Positions 33,935 through 41,973 of a stretch of 64,000 nucleotides of DNA are shown here, piece after piece. Where the stretch lies: positions 2,604,001 through 2,668,000 of the forward strand of contig NZ_CP129884.1 in the NCBI RefSeq assembly GCF_030490285.1, in the 5' to 3' direction. The position numbers and the translations under genes are program-made. Source of the stretch: Methylomonas montana. Its GTDB lineage: Bacteria > Pseudomonadota > Gammaproteobacteria > Methylococcales > Methylomonadaceae. Position 1 is the stretch's first letter. Each line of letters starts with the position of its first letter. Under the pieces are notes generated by a model. That model worked only from the letters and a program-made list of their open reading frames with translations. It did not search any database and had not been told where the DNA came from.

Positions 33935-34270
33935 ATGAGCATCACAGTAAACCTACTAAAGCCAAATGCCAAGATCGATAACGCCATGACCAAAAATAGA
34001 TTGGCCTGGAGTATCGACGCCATGATGAAGGCAAAAGCCCGGCAGCTAGGAGTTGCCCCCAGCCAATACCTGATCGATACGGTGACCGTCAAGGCCTGCA
34101 ACCGACTGGACGAAGGCATCAATGCCCTGGCGATATTCTTCGAAACGCGCGACGAAGTGGAAGCCATGCTGCTTCGTCAGGAAAAAGCCGACTCCATTAT
34201 CGATCAGCTGATCGGCCTCATCCGTCAAACCGCCGAACAAAACCCCATGGCTAAACATCAGGCTATTTAA
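33935..34270 (+). CDS. Helical early protein of unknown function
   Basis: This 111-residue protein includes MMKAKARQLGVAPSQYLIDT, similar to ribbon-helix-helix or plasmid-type accessory proteins, and a long Glu/Gln-rich helix. No firm family. It lies 13 nt before rdgC. Confidence 0.55.
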   Translation: MSITVNLLKPNAKIDNAMTKNRLAWSIDAMMKAKARQLGVAPSQYLIDTVTVKACNRLDEGINALAIFFETRDEVEAMLLRQEKADSIIDQLIGLIRQTAEQNPMAKHQAI

Positions 34271-34283
34271 CCGGAGAAAAACA

Positions 34284-35210
34284 ATGTGGTTTAAAAATTT
34301 AGCGGTTTACCGATTGCAAGAAACGGTCTTTATTCGATCGGTATTAAACGAAGCGCTCTTACAAAGACCATTTACACCCTGCCAGGCACAGGACGAATTC
34401 AGTTTCGGCTTTGTGCCGCCAGTCAACGAATCATCCGATGTATTAGTGCGTGAAGTCGCTCTGCACCTGATGGTCTGCGGTAAAAAAGAAGAGAGAATCT
34501 TACCCTCCGCCGCGATCAACGAAGAGCTGGCCAAGCGCCTTAAGGAAATCGAAGAACGCGAAGCGCGGAAGCTGCCGGCAAAAGAACGGTTGCGTATGAA
34601 AGACGAGCTGATTTTCGAACTGTTGCCTCGGGCCTTAACCAAGTCGGCCAAGACCTTTGCCTACATTGACCTGGCGAACGGCTATCTGATCGTGGATTCC
34701 GCGTCGTCCAAAAAAGCCGAGGACTTATTACGCCAGTTGCGTAAATGCCTGGGCTCGCTGCCAGTGGTGCCGTTGCAAGCCATCGTCAAACCGGCCGGCG
34801 TGATGACGCAATGGGTAACGGATCCCGAAAACTGCCTGCCGGCCGGGTTTGCGCTTGATGATGAATGCGAACTGCGATCGCCGGATAAAACCGGTGGGGT
34901 AATCCGCGGCAAACATTGCGAAGGCGATGCCGGCGAATGGGCTAGAAGCCATATTGAAGCAGGAATGGTCGTCCATAAGCTGGCGCTGACCTGGCGGGAC
35001 CGGATCAGCTTCACCCTCGACGCCAACCTGGCAATCAAGCGCCTGAAATTTTTAGACCTGGTTCAAGAGCAAGCGGCGGATACCGAAGCCTTCGATGAAG
35101 CCGAGCAATTCGATGGCGACTTTACCATCATGGCCGGCGAAATCGCCAACCTGCTGGCCGATCTGGTTGAGGCGTTCGGCGGACGTCCCGAACAGGCCGC
35201 CACATCATGA
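34284..35210 (+). CDS. rdgC: Recombination-associated protein RdgC
   Basis: The protein has 308 residues, close to the 303 of E. coli RdgC. The start MWFKNLAVYRL, the PFTPCQAQDEFSFGFVPP segment and the later GGVIRGKHCEGD and RDRISFTLDANLAIKRLKFLD are family hallmarks. RdgC forms a ring round double-stranded DNA and restrains RecA. A phage copy next to excisionase and integrase probably shapes recombination or RecA activity during induction (inference). SD GGAG is present. Confidence 0.9.
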   Translation: MWFKNLAVYRLQETVFIRSVLNEALLQRPFTPCQAQDEFSFGFVPPVNESSDVLVREVALHLMVCGKKEERILPSAAINEELAKRLKEIEEREARKLPAKERLRMKDELIFELLPRALTKSAKTFAYIDLANGYLIVDSASSKKAEDLLRQLRKCLGSLPVVPLQAIVKPAGVMTQWVTDPENCLPAGFALDDECELRSPDKTGGVIRGKHCEGDAGEWARSHIEAGMVVHKLALTWRDRISFTLDANLAIKRLKFLDLVQEQAADTEAFDEAEQFDGDFTIMAGEIANLLADLVEAFGGRPEQAATS

Positions 35211-35314
35211 ACTATTTCCTACACATCCTCTTTAAATGGCAACGCTGGCGCTGGCAAAAGCGCGAAGAGCGGCTGCTTAAAATCAATATCGGCTGCATGA
35301 GACGCACGAAATGA
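35207..35314 (+). CDS. 35-residue basic micro-ORF
   Basis: ATG 35207 overlaps the rdgC stop (ATGA), and its TGA overlaps the next ATG (ATGA at 35311). The peptide is rich in Trp, Arg and Lys (KWQRWRWQKREERLLK). The double coupling suggests it is translated, if only to carry ribosomes on. Confidence 0.5.
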   Translation: MNYFLHILFKWQRWRWQKREERLLKINIGCMRRTK

Positions 35315-35538
35315 AAAACAAACTGACCGATCTCAACGACCACTTATTCGCGCAACTGGAACGGCTGGGCGATGAAAGTCTTGAAGGTGAAAAGCTCAAG
35401 GCGGAAATAGAGCGAGGCAAGGCCATTACTGGCGTCGCCAGCCAGATCATTGCTAACGGTCGCTTGGTGCTCGATGCGGAAGTCGCCAAATCGGACCATC
35501 AACTCAAATTTACCCCTAAAGCATTGGCGGCCGAATGA
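35311..35538 (+). CDS. Small phage regulator-like protein
   Basis: The protein has 75 residues: LTDLNDHLFAQLERLGDESL, then EIERGKAITGVASQIIANG. This small family is common in prophage early regions; role unknown. It overlaps both neighbours by ATGA. Confidence 0.65.
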   Translation: MKNKLTDLNDHLFAQLERLGDESLEGEKLKAEIERGKAITGVASQIIANGRLVLDAEVAKSDHQLKFTPKALAAE

Positions 35539-36143
35539 AAAACCACCACCGTTATACACCAGAGCAAATTGACTGGCTGCGTAAAAATCGCAAGCTATGG
35601 CTGATTTCTGAAACAGTGGATAAATTCAATGCCGAGTTTAAAACCAGCTTAAGCAAGTCAGCTATCAACGGCGCCTGTAAAAGGCTAAAAATTTACACCG
35701 GCAGAACAGGCCTATTCACAAAAAGCGGCACATCTTGGAACGCAGGGCTAAAAATCGGCAGCAAGGGAAAATCGACATCCACGCAGTTTAAAAAAGGTGG
35801 CACGCCCCATAACGCGCTGCCTGTCGGCGCCGAGCGTATAAAAGCTGATGGTTACCTTTGGCAAAAAATTGCCGAGCCTGATCAATGGCGACAAAAGCAC
35901 CGGATTTTATGGGAAGAAAGAAACGGCCCGATTCCGGACGATATGCGTCTGGTGTTTAAAGATGGCGATCTCGCCAATTTTGCCGAGGACAATTTCGAAC
36001 TGGTCAGCAATGCCGAACTGCTTCGTCTTTGCAAAAATCAATACAGGGCGCAGCCAACAGAATTAAAGCCGGTGGTGATGACCTTATCAAAATTGCAGGT
36101 CCGAATTTTCGATAAATGCCGCTCAGTACAGGAGGTCGGTTAA
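35535..36143 (+). CDS. HNH-type endonuclease-like protein
   Basis: The protein has 202 residues. An N-terminal HTH-like module (YTPEQIDWLRKNRKLWLISE) is followed by a linker with GTPHNALPVGAERIKADGYL and the HNH-3-type core HRILWEERNGPIPDDMRLVF, then KDGDLANFAEDNFELVS. The central motif lacks one usual His, as in many phage relatives. It could cut DNA at a specific site or be a regulatory derivative. Confidence 0.72.
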   Translation: MKNHHRYTPEQIDWLRKNRKLWLISETVDKFNAEFKTSLSKSAINGACKRLKIYTGRTGLFTKSGTSWNAGLKIGSKGKSTSTQFKKGGTPHNALPVGAERIKADGYLWQKIAEPDQWRQKHRILWEERNGPIPDDMRLVFKDGDLANFAEDNFELVSNAELLRLCKNQYRAQPTELKPVVMTLSKLQVRIFDKCRSVQEVG

Positions 36144-36484
36144 TGAGCATCCATAAAACCAACCAACCCGTCCGCACACTGTACAAGGTCTGCTGCAGAA
36201 ACTGGGAAATCAGAATAGTTACCGGTCAGCCCTGGCCTGGCCAGGACAGCGAGGGTGACAAATGTTTCGTCAATACCCATTTCGAGAACGAACTCGACGC
36301 GATAAAGCGGCTGATCGATTGCGCCTGGGCCCGTCTGTCGCTTGCACAGCGCGCCATTTCCACCGCTGAATACCATCTGAGACAAGCCAAGCAGGAAGGA
36401 GCGGGCTCGAAAGCGGCTATTGAAAAACTAAGGACTGAGTATCCGGATTATTTTCAGCATGATGCTGATGCGGAGAACGATTGA
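36143..36484 (+). CDS. Hypothetical early protein
   Basis: The protein has 113 residues from ATG 36143 (overlapping the HNH gene stop as TAATG, with an AGGAGG site). Mixed N-terminal part with four Cys (YKVCCRNWEIRIVTGQPWPG) and a helical C-terminal half. No family recognised. Confidence 0.6.
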   Translation: MSIHKTNQPVRTLYKVCCRNWEIRIVTGQPWPGQDSEGDKCFVNTHFENELDAIKRLIDCAWARLSLAQRAISTAEYHLRQAKQEGAGSKAAIEKLRTEYPDYFQHDADAEND

Positions 36485-36819
36485 TGGCTACAAAACCGGC
36501 AACAACCGACTTATTTGAAGCGTTTTCGAACAAATGCCCGATCTGCAAAATGGGATACCCAGAACTGATCGATGACACCGACAACCCAAACCGGGCATTA
36601 GTCTCCATGGAACCCATTGCTGCATACCAGTGCGATACCTGCGGCTGGAAAACAGCAGGTCATGTCGTTAGAGGCGATTATATACAGACACTCGAAAAGC
36701 GCTGGAGCACCGTCTCTAAAATTCAGATCGCGAGCGCCAGATACGACCTTGGCATCTCAAATATTGCCAATCGATTGTCAGCCTGGGAATTTTATTTTTG
36801 CTACCAGATGGTGGAATAA
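36484..36819 (+). CDS. Zinc-ribbon protein
   Basis: The protein has 111 residues from ATG 36484 (TGATG overlap with the preceding gene). CPICKMGYPEL and CDTCGWKTAGH give a CxxC...CxxC ribbon. A helical end follows. Function unknown; placed just before the excisionase gene. Confidence 0.6.
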   Translation: MATKPATTDLFEAFSNKCPICKMGYPELIDDTDNPNRALVSMEPIAAYQCDTCGWKTAGHVVRGDYIQTLEKRWSTVSKIQIASARYDLGISNIANRLSAWEFYFCYQMVE

Positions 36820-36822
36820 AGC

Positions 36823-37095
36823 ATGACAGCGCTAATCCCATTGGATCAATGGAACGCCAACACCTACGGCGGAAAATTCAGTATCAACACGCTACGCGCC
36901 TGGGCCAGAAATGGCAACATCGCCCCTGCCCCGCAAAAAGTAGGCCGCGATTGGTTGGTGGATCGCGCCGCCAAGTACGTCAAAAATGACAGACCGTCTA
37001 AAATTCCCTGTAATGTCGACATGAGCATTGCCGCTACCGATCCTGTGGTATTGTCAATTCTGAATGGCAGCCGTAAAAAATTGTTGAAACAGTAA
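36823..37095 (+). CDS. xis: Excisionase
   Basis: The protein has 90 residues. ALIPLDQWNANTYGG followed by SINTLRAWARNGNIAPAP and KVGRDWLVD is the winged-helix signature of lambda-type Xis. A basic C-terminal tail follows. It precedes int by 12 nt and should direct the integrase toward excision. Confidence 0.88.
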   Translation: MTALIPLDQWNANTYGGKFSINTLRAWARNGNIAPAPQKVGRDWLVDRAAKYVKNDRPSKIPCNVDMSIAATDPVVLSILNGSRKKLLKQ

Positions 37096-37107
37096 CGGGT
37101 AAACAAC

Positions 37108-38319
37108 ATGGCCCCCCGCAAACGCTCAGGCGAAAATCGTGACCTGAACAAAATCCCAAACCTGTACCGTAAGCTTGACAAGCGCACCAACAAGGCGTCT
37201 TTCCAGTACAAAGACCCCCGAGACGGAACCTTCTATGGCATGGGTACAGACGAAGAAATAGCCAAAATCAAGGCTAAACAACTTAACGCGGCCATTTACG
37301 CGCAACTGGCCCAATCAGACACAGACCGTATCATGGCGCAACATCCAGCCGTCAAACAATACGGAATAGCGTTTGAAAAGTGGATTGCCGAATATTTGCG
37401 CATTACCGACGAACGCCTGTCTACTGGAGATATCAAACCCAACACACACAGAATCCGAGCGCATCTGGCTGCTCGGTTGGGTGAAATGTTCAAAGGCAAA
37501 GGCATCCAGAGCATCAGCGTCAAGGATATAGCCCAAGGCCTGAAAGCCTATCATGACCAGGGCAAGGCGCGAATGGCGCAGTCGTTACGCTCCACGTTGA
37601 TCGATATCTTTGCCGAAGCAATACAGGCCGGCGAGATCGAAAACAACCCAGCCAGCATGACCAAGAACAAACCAGCAGTCGTGAAACGCTCCAGGCTTAC
37701 CTATGACGAGTGGAGTAAGATATTTTTAGCTGCGGAAGACCTGAATCCTTGGGTGCAAAACTCTATGCTGCTGGCTTTGCTGACAGGACAGCGCCTGGAG
37801 GATATCGCCCTGGCCCGATTCAAGAAATCAGCAGACTGGGGGCCGGCATTGATCGCCTACCGCAAGCGAGAGAACCACCCAATAAAACCCTATGCGTTCA
37901 TCGAGTCCGACTTTTTACACGTCCCACAACAGAAGACCGGTACCCTGCTCCGCATTCCGCTCGACTTACGCCTTGACTGTCTGAAACTGTCAGTGGGCGA
38001 CGTGGTCAGCCGATGCCGGCGTCATGCCGTGTCGCAATACCTGATACACCACACACAAAACGGTTTTAAGCAAAGCGTCGGCGACCCCGTGCATTTGAAT
38101 ACAGTCAGCAAAGGCTTTGCCAAGGCGCGCGGAAAATCCGGACTGACCTGGGACGGAAAAACCCCGCCAACCTTCCACGAACAACGCAGCCTTGCCGAAC
38201 GTCTGTATCGAGAGCAAGGATTGAACACTCAGACATTGCTTGGTCATAAATCGCAAAAAATGACCGACGTTTACCATGACGTTCGCGGCGCAGAATGGCT
38301 CGATGTGGTCACAAAATAG
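37108..38319 (+). CDS. int: Tyrosine integrase
   Basis: The protein has 403 residues. An N-terminal arm-binding region and a core-binding domain (about 85-185) lead to the catalytic domain with Arg229 (LTGQRLED), Lys276 region, His357-x-x-Arg360 (HEQR), His380 (LLGHKS) and nucleophile Tyr389 (MTDVYHDVRG). All catalytic residues are present. It ends just before three tandem 11-bp repeats that look like its arm sites. Confidence 0.94.
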   Translation: MAPRKRSGENRDLNKIPNLYRKLDKRTNKASFQYKDPRDGTFYGMGTDEEIAKIKAKQLNAAIYAQLAQSDTDRIMAQHPAVKQYGIAFEKWIAEYLRITDERLSTGDIKPNTHRIRAHLAARLGEMFKGKGIQSISVKDIAQGLKAYHDQGKARMAQSLRSTLIDIFAEAIQAGEIENNPASMTKNKPAVVKRSRLTYDEWSKIFLAAEDLNPWVQNSMLLALLTGQRLEDIALARFKKSADWGPALIAYRKRENHPIKPYAFIESDFLHVPQQKTGTLLRIPLDLRLDCLKLSVGDVVSRCRRHAVSQYLIHHTQNGFKQSVGDPVHLNTVSKGFAKARGKSGLTWDGKTPPTFHEQRSLAERLYREQGLNTQTLLGHKSQKMTDVYHDVRGAEWLDVVTK

Positions 38320-38326
38320 ATATTTA

Positions 38327-38359
38327 TTTTGGGGAGATTTTGGGGAGATTTTGGGGAAC
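38327..38359. repeat. Three tandem 11-bp repeats, probable integrase arm sites
   Basis: TTTTGGGGAGA occurs at 38327-38337 and 38338-38348, and TTTTGGGGAAC at 38349-38359, close to one helical turn apart. They start 8 bp after the integrase stop, on the side of the prophage end. Confidence 0.6.
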
Positions 38360-38369
38360 GCCGTAAGCC

Positions 38370-38388
38370 TTTGTTTATCATAAACAAA
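38370..38388. repeat. Inverted repeat near the right prophage end
   Basis: TTTGTTTA, TCA, TAAACAAA: perfect 8-bp arms. It may be the attachment core or a host-factor site; the other prophage end would be needed to tell. The remainder of 38389-38565 is AT-rich and contains the chemoreceptor upstream region. Confidence 0.4.
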
Positions 38389-38565
38389 AGCTTAAAGCCA
38401 TATATTGCCCATACAAACAAACAAAACCTTGATTTTCCGCATAGTTATAAAGTTTTTAGATTAGATGACGCTAAATTGTAAGCTATACTCTGATCGCCTG
38501 TCTTTAGGCTCGCACTGGAAAGACAGGTAAATTATAAAAATTAAAAGCGTATTCAGGAGTTTGGG

Positions 38566-40317
38566 ATGTTGATGATGAACTGGCATTCGGTGGGAGTAAA
38601 GGTGGTTTCGATAACCATGTCAGTACTCACATTGGTAGGCATAGCAATTTTAGTTGTTTACGCAAATGTCGAAAAACAAAAACTGGTTGATAGGGAAATC
38701 CAATCGTCGCGCCAGTTGCTGATACTTTCCGAATCGATTCGAGACAATGTCGTCAAGAAATGGGAAGCGGGTATTTATTCACCCGAGCAACTCATGCACC
38801 TAGTCCAGCAAAACGATCCCGCCAAATCCAGAGACCTGGTCATTGCTACGGTACCGACCGCTAACGCCTGGGATGTGATCGAATCGGAAGCAAAGGATCA
38901 TGGCTTCCGTTTTAAAGCACCCAGTATCAGCCCCAGAAACCCTAGGAATGCAGCGGACGACATCGAACGCAAAGCCCTGGAATTCTTCAAGAGCAATCCC
39001 GCCGCCGCCGATTACAGCTATGTTGACGAAGACAAGCAGGAGATTCGCTACCTTCGCCCTGTGAAAATGGTTAAACAATGCGAACTTTGTCACGGCGACC
39101 CGAAAACCTCGCAAACTCTTTGGAACAACGACAAAGGCCAGGATTTGCTTGGCTACCCGATGGAAAATCGCCGAGCCGGCGATTTACACGGCGCGTTTGA
39201 AATCATCACGCCATTCAGCGTAACGCTCGGCCAATTGACAACCCATGCGTATTACGCCGTCGGCTTCCTGTGCCTGACATTGGTCATTATCGGCCTCACC
39301 GGCTATTTCACGATGAGCAAAATCATCATCGGTCCGCTAACGGCATTAGCCTTAAAACTCCAAGACATCGGCAGTGGCGACGGCGATCTTCGCGCTCGCC
39401 TGGACGCAAGCGGCAAATCGGAATTTGCTTGGATTGCCTCAAGCTTCAATTCTTTCGTTCGCAAAATAGGCAAAACGATAGATCAAATCAGTGTTACCAG
39501 TGAAAAACTGACTAGCGCTTCGCACAAATTAGCGAATATTACCCAGACCACCCAAGCTGGCGTCGAACGCCAATTACACGAAACCACCCTGGTCGCCAAT
39601 GCAATGAAACAAATGACCTCCACCGTACAGGAGGTTGCCAAAAACGCCGTCAGAGCATCCGAGGCTGCCGAAATCGCCGACAAAGAAGCCTCTTCCGGCA
39701 AAAGCATCGTCAAGGAAGCGGTAAACGGCATCAATAGCTTGGCGTCGGAAGTGGAAAACGCCGCCAATGTCATTCATGAACTAGAAAACGACAGCAACAG
39801 CATTGGCGAAGTACTGGGGGTCATTCAAGGCATCGCCGAACAAACCAATCTGCTGGCGTTAAACGCCGCGATCGAAGCGGCGCGAGCCGGTGAACAAGGT
39901 CGAGGTTTCGCGGTAGTGGCCGACGAGGTCAGAACTTTGGCCAGCCGCACCCAAAACTCTACACTGGAAATTCAAAAAACCATCGAACGCTTGCAAGACC
40001 GTGCCAAGCAAGCGGTGGCGGTGATGGATAATGGTAGAAGCCGAGCGACATCGAGTGTCGAACAAGCCGCTTCGGCGGGCGGCTCCATCACTTCGATCAG
40101 CGAACGTATAGACACCATCAATGACATGAACAATCAGATTGCCAGCGCTGCCGAAGAACAAACTGCAGTTGCCGAGGAAATCAATCGTAATATCAGCAAT
40201 ATCAGCCATGTCTCCGAAGAAACCTCGATAGGCGCCAAAAACACTGCAGACGCCTGCCACGAATTACTCGAACTGGCGAATCAATTGCGCTCCATGGTCG
40301 GAAACTTCAAAACCTAA
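38566..40317 (+). CDS. Haem-binding methyl-accepting chemotaxis protein
   Basis: The protein has 583 residues. TM1 (about 12-33) is followed by a periplasmic DUF3365/Tll0287-like domain carrying a c-type haem motif CELCH (172-176). TM2 (about 228-250), HAMP, and a full signalling domain with the conserved tip [20 protein letters not shown] come next. A haem sensor of this type may report redox state, oxygen or NO. SD AGGAG fits ATG 38566. It is the first chromosomal gene beyond the prophage. Confidence 0.88.
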   Translation: MLMMNWHSVGVKVVSITMSVLTLVGIAILVVYANVEKQKLVDREIQSSRQLLILSESIRDNVVKKWEAGIYSPEQLMHLVQQNDPAKSRDLVIATVPTANAWDVIESEAKDHGFRFKAPSISPRNPRNAADDIERKALEFFKSNPAAADYSYVDEDKQEIRYLRPVKMVKQCELCHGDPKTSQTLWNNDKGQDLLGYPMENRRAGDLHGAFEIITPFSVTLGQLTTHAYYAVGFLCLTLVIIGLTGYFTMSKIIIGPLTALALKLQDIGSGDGDLRARLDASGKSEFAWIASSFNSFVRKIGKTIDQISVTSEKLTSASHKLANITQTTQAGVERQLHETTLVANAMKQMTSTVQEVAKNAVRASEAAEIADKEASSGKSIVKEAVNGINSLASEVENAANVIHELENDSNSIGEVLGVIQGIAEQTNLLALNAAIEAARAGEQGRGFAVVADEVRTLASRTQNSTLEIQKTIERLQDRAKQAVAVMDNGRSRATSSVEQAASAGGSITSISERIDTINDMNNQIASAAEEQTAVAEEINRNISNISHVSEETSIGAKNTADACHELLELANQLRSMVGNFKT

Positions 40318-40329
40318 TCCGAACAATCA

Positions 40330-40355
40330 GGTCGGCGCGACTGGTCGCGCCGACC
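40330..40355. repeat. Strong hairpin after the chemoreceptor gene
   Basis: Perfect 12-bp arms GGTCGGCGCGAC/GTCGCGCCGACC around TG. No T-run on either side, so it may protect message ends or be a repetitive palindrome rather than a simple terminator. Confidence 0.65.
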
Positions 40356-40451
40356 AAATCCAAGTCGAATTTATCAAACCTGTTTGTCCTGCCTGACTAT
40401 ACTTAACGGCGCATCATCGTTAATTTCCTTCATTAAGGTCAGGTCTTAAAA

Positions 40452-41282
40452 ATGCCAACATCCATCAATCTGCTGTTCGACCAAATTCACAAAATTCCGC
40501 AAATCCCCGAAGTAGTAAGAACTGTCATTAATCAACTGAATAATCCCCATGCGGAGATGCTGGATATAGCAAAAAACGTTGAAAAGGAACAAGTTCTTGT
40601 TTTAAAAATCCTTCGTTTGGTGAACTCCGCGCATTTCGGTTTATCCCGCAAAATAGGCTCCATCGATGAAGCCATCACCATGCTGGGCCTCAATCAGTTA
40701 AAAACCTTAGTCATCGCATCCGGCCTGATCAGCGTAGTGCCGCAATTAGAACATTTCGACGTGAAGCAAAGTTGGCGCAATAGTTTTCGGACCGCCAGCC
40801 ACGCGAAATGGCTAGCCGCACAATCAGGACAGGCGGCGGATATTGCCTATACGGCGGGTCTGGTCAGCAATCTGGGTAATATTCTGATTCATATCGGCAG
40901 TCCCCGAGAGGCCAACGAAATCGATCAACACGTCAAAGCCGGGAGCTCTCGACTCGAAACCGAGAAAAAACGCCTAGGCTTCACCAGCCAAGCAGTCTGC
41001 GCCGAACTGTGCCGCCGCTGGAAATTTGCCGATGAGTTGATAGAAACCATTGAGCAGTCCGCCGAGCCCATGACAGCCGAAACGCCTAACAAACTGAGTT
41101 GCGCGGTATTCTTGGCTCATTTCATCAGCGATTGCCAAGATCGGGGTTTGGACGAAAGCCAGATATTAGCGCGCTTACCGACCGAGGTAAGCGAGCAATT
41201 GGGACTGTCAACCCAATTGCTTAACGAAAAAATGCCGCAAATTCTTGCCGAAAAATCGGAACTGGACGGCCTCCTGGATTAA
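40452..41282 (+). CDS. HDOD-domain signalling protein
   Basis: The protein has 276 residues, almost entirely an HDOD domain: FDQIHKIPQIPEVVRTVINQ, LKILRLVNSAHFGLSRKIGS and AITMLGLNQLKTLVI. HD-type catalytic residues are replaced as is usual in HDOD. Such proteins couple to chemosensory or c-di-GMP circuits. It follows the chemoreceptor in the same direction. Confidence 0.85.
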   Translation: MPTSINLLFDQIHKIPQIPEVVRTVINQLNNPHAEMLDIAKNVEKEQVLVLKILRLVNSAHFGLSRKIGSIDEAITMLGLNQLKTLVIASGLISVVPQLEHFDVKQSWRNSFRTASHAKWLAAQSGQAADIAYTAGLVSNLGNILIHIGSPREANEIDQHVKAGSSRLETEKKRLGFTSQAVCAELCRRWKFADELIETIEQSAEPMTAETPNKLSCAVFLAHFISDCQDRGLDESQILARLPTEVSEQLGLSTQLLNEKMPQILAEKSELDGLLD

Positions 41283-41328
41283 ACGCCAAAAGATCAACAA
41301 TCGCTTGGCCTGTCCCAAGAGACTCGGA

Positions 41329-41973
41329 TTAGCGTGCCATCATGCCTAAATTGACCGCGATATGCGCCAGCTCGGTCGTGGTATCGACTTGCAGCTTTTT
41401 CTTGATTTGCGTCGCATAGTTGGCCACGGTTTTATGGCCGAGGCAAAGTTGATCGGCGATTTTATGTACCGTCAAGCCTTGGGCCAGCAGACTAAACACA
41501 TCGAATTCTCGCGGCGAGAAGCTGGCGATAGTTGCTTGATGGTCGCTGTGCTGCTCCGTCTCGTGACTTTCCTTGATCAGGCCACGCTCGACATAACATT
41601 GGCCATCCATAATCGCGCCTATCGCTTCCGCCAAGATACCAGGAGCGCTATTCTTGGTGATATACCCCAATGCCCCGGCACTCAACGCGCGACTCACATA
41701 AACCTGCTCATGATGAACGCTAAAGACCAGAATACGCGCCTGACTATCGCGCTGGACGATACGGCGTATGGTTTCCAGGCCGCCGATGCCGGGCATCGAT
41801 AAGTCCATCACCAACATATCCGGATTCAATTCTTGATAAAGCTGAATCGCTTGCTCTCCGCGCTCGGCTTCGCCGATCACCTCGACACTATCGCCGGTCG
41901 CCAATAACATTCGAAAGCCGGCCCTCACCACCAGATGGTCGTCTACCAGCAGGATTTTAATTTTGTCATTCAT
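41329..41973 (-). CDS. NarL/LuxR-family response regulator (MoxX-like context)
   Basis: The protein has 214 residues. The receiver has acidic pair Asp11/Asp12 and phospho-acceptor Asp57 (LVMDLSMPG). A GerE HTH (SPREFDVFSLLAQGLTVHKI) follows. It overlaps the kinase gene by 4 nt, so the two form one two-component system. In methylotrophs MoxX with MoxY controls methanol oxidation genes; that link here is by kinase type only. Confidence 0.85.
   Translation of the reverse strand: MNDKIKILLVDDHLVVRAGFRMLLATGDSVEVIGEAERGEQAIQLYQELNPDMLVMDLSMPGIGGLETIRRIVQRDSQARILVFSVHHEQVYVSRALSAGALGYITKNSAPGILAEAIGAIMDGQCYVERGLIKESHETEQHSDHQATIASFSPREFDVFSLLAQGLTVHKIADQLCLGHKTVANYATQIKKKLQVDTTTELAHIAVNLGMMAR

Larger units (their letters stand above)
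1..38390. mobile_element. Temperate podovirus-type prophage (left end outside window)
   Basis: A continuous set of phage genes runs from the left edge to the integrase. The late structural genes have the podovirus order seen in Bordetella phage BPP-1-like and T7-like viruses: terminase, connector-type portal, capsid, tail tubular A and B, internal virion proteins. Replication, antitermination, repressor and integration modules follow. Chromosomal housekeeping genes begin at 38566. The right boundary is placed just after the integrase because arm-site-like repeats lie there; no att core can be defined without the left end. I see no gene broken by a stop or frameshift, so the element may be functional (inference). 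Confidence 0.93.

Noticed and set aside
38320-38565. tRNA or tmRNA gene as integration target
   Set aside because: I found no cloverleaf or tmRNA-like sequence in the segment after int; the target may be at the other end.
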